Source: Fortiea contorta PCC 7126
Lineage (GTDB): Bacteria; Cyanobacteriota; Cyanobacteriia; Cyanobacteriales; Nostocaceae
Length of the DNA stretch: 64,000 nucleotides
Assembly: GCF_000332295.1 (NCBI RefSeq)
Contig: NZ_KB235930.1
Location: 935,895-999,894, forward strand
Direction of reading: 5' to 3'
The notes under the pieces: model-generated
What the model was told of the DNA's origin: nothing
The model's input: only the letters and a program-made list of their open reading frames with translations
Databases searched by the model: none
Program-made: the position numbers and the translations under genes
Shown here: positions 58,959 through 64,000 of the stretch, in pieces
Layout of the letters: the number at the start of each line of letters is the position of its first letter
Position numbering within the stretch: position 1 is the stretch's first letter

Positions 58959-60986
58959 ATGACAATAGATGAAGTCGTATTGCTATTAAAAGCTAGTCAG
59001 GGTAATGGTTTGACGACGCTCCAAGAGATGGTGTTGCGCGCATCGTGGGAAGGTAAAACTTATACAAGTATAGCATTGGCAGCCCACTACGGAGAGGAGC
59101 GGGTGCGGAAAGTTGCTTCTCATTTATGGCAATTGTTGAGCGATGTTTGGCGAGAACCAATTAATAAATTTAACTTTCGCCAAACTCTAGAATCTCGGCG
59201 GTTGAGTAAAGCGCAGCAGCAGCTAATTCAAGAATTCAACCGCGCAGCTACGGCTATTAGCTTAGAATTTCCTAGTGGGCCTGTATCTCTTAATTCCAAA
59301 TTTTACATTCCGCGATCGCCAATTGAGGAAAATGTCTATGCAGAAATAGCAGAACCAGGGAGTGTCATCTGTATTCGAGCTAGTAAAAAGATGGGTAAAA
59401 GCTCTTTGGTGTTACGTCTGCTGACCCATGGGGCGCAAAAAGGCTGGCGCACAGTCAATTTAGACTTTCAACAAGCCGATAAAGCCATATTTAGCAATTT
59501 AGATAAATTTTTGCGCTGGTTATGTGCTAATATTTCCCGTGAGTTGCAGCTAGAACCAAAACTCAATGATTACTGGAACGAAGAAATGGGTAGCAAGGTC
59601 AGCTGCTGTGTCTATTTCCAGAAATATTTGCTCTGTGCAGCAGACACTCCCTTGGTGTTGGTATTAAACGAAGTGGATTGGGTGTTTGAATATCCAGAAA
59701 TTGCTGAAGAATTTCTTCCCCTAGTGCGCTCGTGGTATGAACAAGCTAAAAGCCTGGAGATTTGGCAAAAACTCCGCCTAGTTCTGGTTTACTCTACAGA
59801 AATTATCGTACCCTTGAAACTGTCTCAATTTCCGTTTAATGTAGGCTTGACAATCCAGTTACCAGATTTTAGCAAACAACAGGTACAGGATTTAGCCCAG
59901 CGTCACGGGCTAGATTGGACAGATGGCAAAGATGCTGAAAATTTAATGGCTATGGTGGGGGGACATCCTTATCTAGTCAGACTGGCACTATACCATCTTG
60001 TGGGTAAGAGCGGTTTGGAAACGAATTTACGGCAATTATTGCAACAAGCACCGACCGCCACGGGCATTTATCATGAATATTTAAGCCAATATATATTAAC
60101 GCTTAGACAGGAACCAGAATTAAGCGAGGCTTTTTTTGAAGTGGTAAATTCCTCCACACCAGTGAAATTACCGCCCGTACTAGCTTATAAATTAAAGAAT
60201 ATGGGGTTAGTTAACCTAGAGGGCGATCGCTGTACTCCCATGTGTGAATTATATCGTTTATACTTTCGACAACAATTCAACATGAGCGACGATTTAAATC
60301 ATGTGCGGATGGCACAGCTAGAAAAAGAAAATCAACAGTTGCGTGTGCTCTCTAGTTTAGACGAATTAACTCAGTTGCCCAACTACCGCTATTTTCAGGC
60401 TTATTTACAAGCCCAATGGCAAAAAGCTATTCAACAGCGGGAAGGTTCCCCTTTATCTTTAATTTTATGCGATATTGACTACTTCAAAATTTATAATAAA
60501 ATCTACGGCACTAGCAGCGGTGATCAATGTCTGCAAAGAATCGCTCAGACCATCCAAAACTTTGTAAAATGTCAGCTACAGACTGCCAAGCTTACCTACG
60601 CCAGTAGCAATAAGAATAACTCATCGCATAATATTTGGGAAACTGCACCGATGATACATCTTTGTGATGATAGCTCAGTGCTCGTAGCTCGTTATGGTGG
60701 TGAGGAATTTGCTATTCTTTGCCAAGCTGATAGTGACACATCTATGGACATTGCGGAAAAAATTCGCACCCAAATCAAAGATCTAGCCATTACCTGCGAT
60801 TATCCAGGTATTGGTGGACTCCCCGCAACGGTCCTCACCGTCAGCTTAGGCGTTGCTAGTTGCATTCCGGATGCAGCAGTGGAGCCTAATATGTTAACGG
60901 ATGCTGCACAGCAAGCTCTGGGTCAAGCTAAAAGACAGGGACGCGATCGCGCTGTTTTAGCTCAAATGATTTCTTACCCTACCTAG
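58959..60986 (+). CDS. vMAP-type N-terminal domain / AAA-like ATPase / GGDEF diguanylate cyclase fusion
   Basis: A 675-residue cytoplasmic protein. Residues 1-85 form a helical domain (VVLLLKASQGNGLTTLQEMV, SIALAAHYGEERVRKVASHL) like those at the N-terminus of cyanobacterial AAA and NB-ARC proteins. Residues 105-430 are an AAA-like domain with FYIPRSPIEENVY, a P-loop variant RASKKMGKSSL and Walker B-like LVLVLNEVDWVF. After a short coiled coil the GGDEF domain starts at DELTQLPNYR; it has CDIDYFKIYN and an intact GGEEF (580-584). There is a roughly 45-residue insertion before GGEEF and no RxxD inhibitory site at the usual spacing. It should make cyclic di-GMP when the ATPase switches state. 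Confidence 0.85.
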   Translation: MTIDEVVLLLKASQGNGLTTLQEMVLRASWEGKTYTSIALAAHYGEERVRKVASHLWQLLSDVWREPINKFNFRQTLESRRLSKAQQQLIQEFNRAATAISLEFPSGPVSLNSKFYIPRSPIEENVYAEIAEPGSVICIRASKKMGKSSLVLRLLTHGAQKGWRTVNLDFQQADKAIFSNLDKFLRWLCANISRELQLEPKLNDYWNEEMGSKVSCCVYFQKYLLCAADTPLVLVLNEVDWVFEYPEIAEEFLPLVRSWYEQAKSLEIWQKLRLVLVYSTEIIVPLKLSQFPFNVGLTIQLPDFSKQQVQDLAQRHGLDWTDGKDAENLMAMVGGHPYLVRLALYHLVGKSGLETNLRQLLQQAPTATGIYHEYLSQYILTLRQEPELSEAFFEVVNSSTPVKLPPVLAYKLKNMGLVNLEGDRCTPMCELYRLYFRQQFNMSDDLNHVRMAQLEKENQQLRVLSSLDELTQLPNYRYFQAYLQAQWQKAIQQREGSPLSLILCDIDYFKIYNKIYGTSSGDQCLQRIAQTIQNFVKCQLQTAKLTYASSNKNNSSHNIWETAPMIHLCDDSSVLVARYGGEEFAILCQADSDTSMDIAEKIRTQIKDLAITCDYPGIGGLPATVLTVSLGVASCIPDAAVEPNMLTDAAQQALGQAKRQGRDRAVLAQMISYPT

Positions 60987-61062
60987 TACCACAATTTGAG
61001 CACTAAATCAATACTCTCACCAACTCCTTCACGAATGAATTTAATTTTGTGCAACCACTTAA

Positions 61063-61737
61063 TTAAACAATTGGTAGCGGTTCTTTGACTTTAGCGCTCA
61101 GTGTTCCTGGGTCGATGGCTGCTAGTTCTCCGTGGTTGAGTGTCCAACAACCATCGGCGATCGCTAACAAATCTCCTGCATCGTGTGTCACAATTAATAG
61201 CGTCCAATCTTGTTTGAGTTTGGCTAATAAATTGACTAATTGCCGGCGCATTGACCAGTCTAAACCGGCTGTCGGTTCATCCAAAAGCAACAAATTGGGT
61301 TGGCGAATTAATTGTACTGCTAAAGCTAAACGCCTCTGTTGACCGCCGCTTAAAGCACAGGGAGCAGCGGAAAGTGATAAATGCTCTAACCCCACTTCGC
61401 TGAGTGCATTTCTGACTCGTTCTGAACTGATTTCTGGATGTCCCAAACGCAATTCTTCTAAAATCGTACCACCGCAAAAGTGCCGCTCTGGAAACTGAAA
61501 CACAATCCCGGCTAATTGTTGTAACTGTTCAGCAATCAGTGGTTGTTCACGCCAGAAAACGCCACCAGAGGTAGGTTCGGCTAGTCCTGAGAGAATCTCT
61601 AACAATGTACTTTTGCCAGAACCGCTGGGGCCGATAATTAAACCTAGCTGTTGGGGCGCTAATTCTAAGTTAATTGATTTGAGGATCGCTGTGGGACAAG
61701 ATGTGGGGTGATAAGTGAGGTTTCTGAGATAGAGCAT
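61063..61737 (-). CDS. ECF/CbiO-like ABC transporter ATPase
   Basis: A 224-residue compact ABC ATPase: Walker A IGPSGSGKST, Q-loop region IVFQFPERHFCGGTILEEL (typical of energy-coupling-factor and CbiO ATPases), signature LSGGQQRRLALAVQL, Walker B LLLLDEPTAGLD and switch His VTHDAGD. It is short, without a regulatory domain. No transmembrane partner lies next to it, so the imported nutrient (vitamin or metal) is unknown. Confidence 0.85.
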   Translation of the reverse strand: MLYLRNLTYHPTSCPTAILKSINLELAPQQLGLIIGPSGSGKSTLLEILSGLAEPTSGGVFWREQPLIAEQLQQLAGIVFQFPERHFCGGTILEELRLGHPEISSERVRNALSEVGLEHLSLSAAPCALSGGQQRRLALAVQLIRQPNLLLLDEPTAGLDWSMRRQLVNLLAKLKQDWTLLIVTHDAGDLLAIADGCWTLNHGELAAIDPGTLSAKVKEPLPIV

Positions 61738-62046
61738 TTGTGAAGATTACCAGTTAGCGAATAACTTGATTAACTACATGGGAAGTTGATGTGAGTGCAG
61801 TGACTTCTCTACATTGTGGCAGACTTCCTCCCTGAACAATCGCTACAGCCAATACGGGAACCTGTGAGAATTACCCTAGTCAAGTTGTGTAGAAAATTTT
61901 GACTCAAGAGGTATGAAGTCTCAAGGATAAAAAATCCAGCACATATTTAGTCTTTGGTGGGGGAAAAATTAGGCTTTTGAAATCTCATTTCAGTATTTTA
62001 AGTAACATATATCACTTTTGCAACCGCAATTATTCTGGTGCTGACA
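61738..62046. other. Divergent spacer
   Basis: About 309 bp between the ABC ATPase and the TPR gene. AT-rich, with promoter-like runs but nothing specific seen. Confidence 0.4.
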
Positions 62047-62958
62047 ATGACTAAACTTTTTTTCAGAGCAAACGCAATCTTGGCTCAGGTGACTTTGGTA
62101 GGGGCGATCGCATTTAATTTGTTTACTAGCCCCTCCCTAGCTGGCGATCCTTTCCGCAGCAGCGAACCTCGTAAAATTGGCGACAAAACAGAGGCTGCTT
62201 TTAGGGCGATTTTCCAACAAGGTAACTATCCACAGGCAGAAAGTTACTTAAAACAAGCATTATCCAGTGAGCCAAATGAACCTCTAGCCTACGCTATGCG
62301 TGCCTCCCTAGCCTACACTAATCGAGACATAGCCGCCCTAGACACATACAGCAAAAAAACTCTAGAAACCGGACAAAAATTAATTTCTAGTGACCCATTA
62401 CGCGGTAATCTATACACTGCTATTGGTAATTTTTTAGAAGGAGCGGTGATTATCACTCGTGAGGGTGCAAATGGCGCGCCTAAAGCTTTAGGTAAGTTGC
62501 GCCAAGTTTATGAATATTTAGATAAAGCTGAGGCGATTTCGGCTAATGATCCAGAACTGAACTTGCTTAAGGGCTATATGGATTTGTTGTTAGCTGTTAA
62601 TCTTCCTTTTTCTAGCCCAGATCAGGCTATTGATAAGTTAGAAAAAAATGCAGCTCCCCGGTATTTGGCTGATCGTGGTATCGCTCTTGCATATCGAGAT
62701 TTAAAAAAATACTCCCAAGCTTTAGATTACGCTAACCGCGCTCTCAAAGCGACTGCTGATAACCCAGAGTTATATTATCTCAAAGCCCAAATCTTGCAAG
62801 AACTGGGTAAAAAAGAGAAAAACCCACAGTTAATTAAGGAAGCGATCGCTAATTTTGATCAAGCTCTGACTAAAAAATCCCAGCTACCAGCCGATTTAGT
62901 CAAGCAAATTGAAAACGAACGCAATCGCGCTGCTAGTAGCTTGAATAATCCTGGGTAA
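62047..62958 (+). CDS. Exported TPR protein, Sll0314/Alr1393 family
   Basis: About 303 residues with a signal peptide (MTKLFFRANAILAQVTLVGAI, cleavage near SLAGDPF). The mature part begins GDPFRSSEPRKIGDKTEAAF and folds into TPR units (FQQGNYPQAESYLKQALSSE, LADRGIALAYRDLKKYSQAL, PELYYLKAQILQELGKKEKN). This is the layout of the cyanobacterial Sll0314/Alr1393 family, of unknown function, probably periplasmic or lumenal. ATG 62047 is preferred to the in-frame GTG at 62038. Confidence 0.85.
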   Translation: MTKLFFRANAILAQVTLVGAIAFNLFTSPSLAGDPFRSSEPRKIGDKTEAAFRAIFQQGNYPQAESYLKQALSSEPNEPLAYAMRASLAYTNRDIAALDTYSKKTLETGQKLISSDPLRGNLYTAIGNFLEGAVIITREGANGAPKALGKLRQVYEYLDKAEAISANDPELNLLKGYMDLLLAVNLPFSSPDQAIDKLEKNAAPRYLADRGIALAYRDLKKYSQALDYANRALKATADNPELYYLKAQILQELGKKEKNPQLIKEAIANFDQALTKKSQLPADLVKQIENERNRAASSLNNPG

Positions 62959-62993
62959 TTTGTCATCTTCCCCTACTCTCAATTTCGCCAATT

Positions 62994-63446
62994 ATGAACA
63001 TTCAGTTTCGGGAAATTAATCCTTTTGATGTGTGGATTTGGCTGAAGTTCAGCACTATTCCTTCTGAACGGGAAAAGCAATATGTAGAAGAGGTTTTCAA
63101 TTCCTGGTTTTATCTGGGTAAATTGGGTGCATTTAATGCCGAAAATTTACAGGTACAGGACACAGGATTGGATATTAGCTATTTGAATTATGACCCGCAA
63201 GGATATGACAAAAGTCTGCTGGCTTTGATGCACAATATGGGTGAATTTGAATATGAAGGCGACTGGGGACGGTGTTGGTTTGATTTGGGAACGAGTGATG
63301 CGATCGCTCTAGATATTTTAATTAATGGACTGACTCAGCTAAGTGAAGAATATGTCACCATTGAGGAGTTATATATCGGTGGTGAAAATGCAGATTGGCC
63401 TATCGAAGATAGCGACAATCACGCGGCTTCTTTATACGACAATTAA
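62994..63446 (+). CDS. DUF3531 protein
   Basis: 150 residues: MNIQFREINPFDVWIWLKFS, VEEVFNSWFYLGKLGAFNAEN, YDPQGYDKSLLALMHNMGEFE and GRCWFDLGTSDAIALDILIN. This matches DUF3531, a family restricted to cyanobacteria and plastids. Function is unknown; plant relatives are plastid-targeted. The NUDIX gene follows after 8 bp. Confidence 0.88.
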   Translation: MNIQFREINPFDVWIWLKFSTIPSEREKQYVEEVFNSWFYLGKLGAFNAENLQVQDTGLDISYLNYDPQGYDKSLLALMHNMGEFEYEGDWGRCWFDLGTSDAIALDILINGLTQLSEEYVTIEELYIGGENADWPIEDSDNHAASLYDN

Positions 63447-63454
63447 TCACAACA

Positions 63455-63910
63455 ATGAACAATCCAGGTGAAATTCGGGTCATAGTTTTGGGGCTAATTC
63501 GTGATGGCGATTGCTCCGCCAACGCTAAGAGCGAACGCATCTTTGTTTCTGAAGGATATGACCCTGTTAAACAAGAAACATTTTATCGCGCTTTGGGTGG
63601 TGGAGTTGATTTTGGTGAAACTAGTCTTGTGGCTTTGCAACGGGAATTTCAAGAAGAAATTCAAGCCGATTTAACGAATATTCACTATCTGGGTTGTATC
63701 GAAAACTTGTTTACATTTAATGGTAGACAGGGACACGAAATTATTCAACTTTATAGCTGTGACTTTGTTGATCCTAAATTTTATCAACTGGAAAGTTTAA
63801 CGTTTTCAGAATCGCCTACTCACAAACATCGAGCGTTATGGATTGATATTAGTCGGTTTCAATCAGGCGAACTCAGGTTAGTTCCAGAGGTATTTTTTAA
63901 TTATTTATAA
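63455..63910 (+). CDS. NUDIX hydrolase
   Basis: 151 residues with the Nudix box GGGVDFGETSLVALQREFQEEI (GX5EX7REUXEEXG type; last Gly replaced by Gln-Ala). It hydrolyses a nucleoside diphosphate linked to another group; the substrate is not evident. A short segment (CSANAKSER, bases about 63510-63540) reads like a dispersed repeat inserted in frame before the conserved RIFVSEGYDPV. It is probably co-transcribed with the DUF3531 gene. Confidence 0.9.
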   Translation: MNNPGEIRVIVLGLIRDGDCSANAKSERIFVSEGYDPVKQETFYRALGGGVDFGETSLVALQREFQEEIQADLTNIHYLGCIENLFTFNGRQGHEIIQLYSCDFVDPKFYQLESLTFSESPTHKHRALWIDISRFQSGELRLVPEVFFNYL

Positions 63911-64000
63911 GGTTCATCATATAGAATATACCTGAAAAATCCAACTATTCAGAAATTAGCTTCTAGGAACTTGTAACTACTATCAGTCATCTTTGATAGT

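Overview
The window is chromosomal DNA of a cyanobacterium, most likely a filamentous Nostocales member (Nostoc/Anabaena/Calothrix type). The evidence is photosynthesis genes (gun4, petH with a CpcD-like N-terminal domain, prk, ycf3, a high-light-inducible protein), very frequent GCGATCGC (HIP1) octamers, AT-rich coding sequence, large multidomain kinases and intergenic spacers full of short dispersed repeats. I see no transposase, tRNA, rRNA, CRISPR array or prophage.

Layout. 1-9.2 kb: the 3' part of tamB, facing a 1971-codon-plus Ser/Thr kinase-ATPase-histidine kinase whose stop lies 3 bp away. 9.3-14.1 kb: exported Mn superoxide dismutase, icd (ending inside an octamer array), gun4 and an orphan sugar-type ABC ATPase. 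14.3-23.1 kb: a pentapeptide protein, hom-mtnA, petH, a 1.3-kb spacer, prk and metK. 23.5-34.4 kb: a membrane histidine kinase, pcrA, a minus-strand set (phosphoesterase, GAF protein, ABM protein), a minus-strand operon (methyltransferase, PrsW-like protease, Uma2) and a second pentapeptide protein. 34.7-42.5 kb: an M20 amidohydrolase, a ferritin-like/hemerythrin protein, DUF2993-DUF2231, DUF2809-DUF167, a glutathione transferase, an SRAP protein and ycf3-gatC. 42.5-52.5 kb: a 62-bp tandem repeat, BON protein, unknown protein, thioredoxin-like protein, Hlip, thyX, metH and a two-gene sodium/solute symporter. 52.6-56.6 kb: an arsenic cassette arsR-pstS-gap-arsJ. 56.6-63.9 kb: a histidine-kinase-like protein lacking the usual His, a divergent AAA-GGDEF protein, an ECF-like ATPase, a TPR protein, DUF3531 and a NUDIX hydrolase.

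How the genes work together. hom, mtnA, metK and metH all serve methionine/SAM metabolism, and thyX is folate-linked. petH and prk supply and use NADPH/ATP for carbon fixation. The arsenic cassette is the clearest self-contained system: a GAPDH paralogue would form 1-arseno-3-phosphoglycerate and ArsJ would export it. An ArsR with the ELCVCDLC metal site is present, and three ATCAA-N6/7-TTGA(T/A) elements flank arsR and precede pstS, which suggests a local regulon.

Beyond genes, three things stand out. (1) An ~86-bp element begins 2-3 bp after the stop codons of two unrelated genes and so brackets pcrA as an inverted repeat. (2) A 62-bp tandem array splits what looks like an ancestral gatC terminator. 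(3) The histidine-kinase-like protein at 56.6-58.2 kb has Asn where the phospho-accepting His should be.
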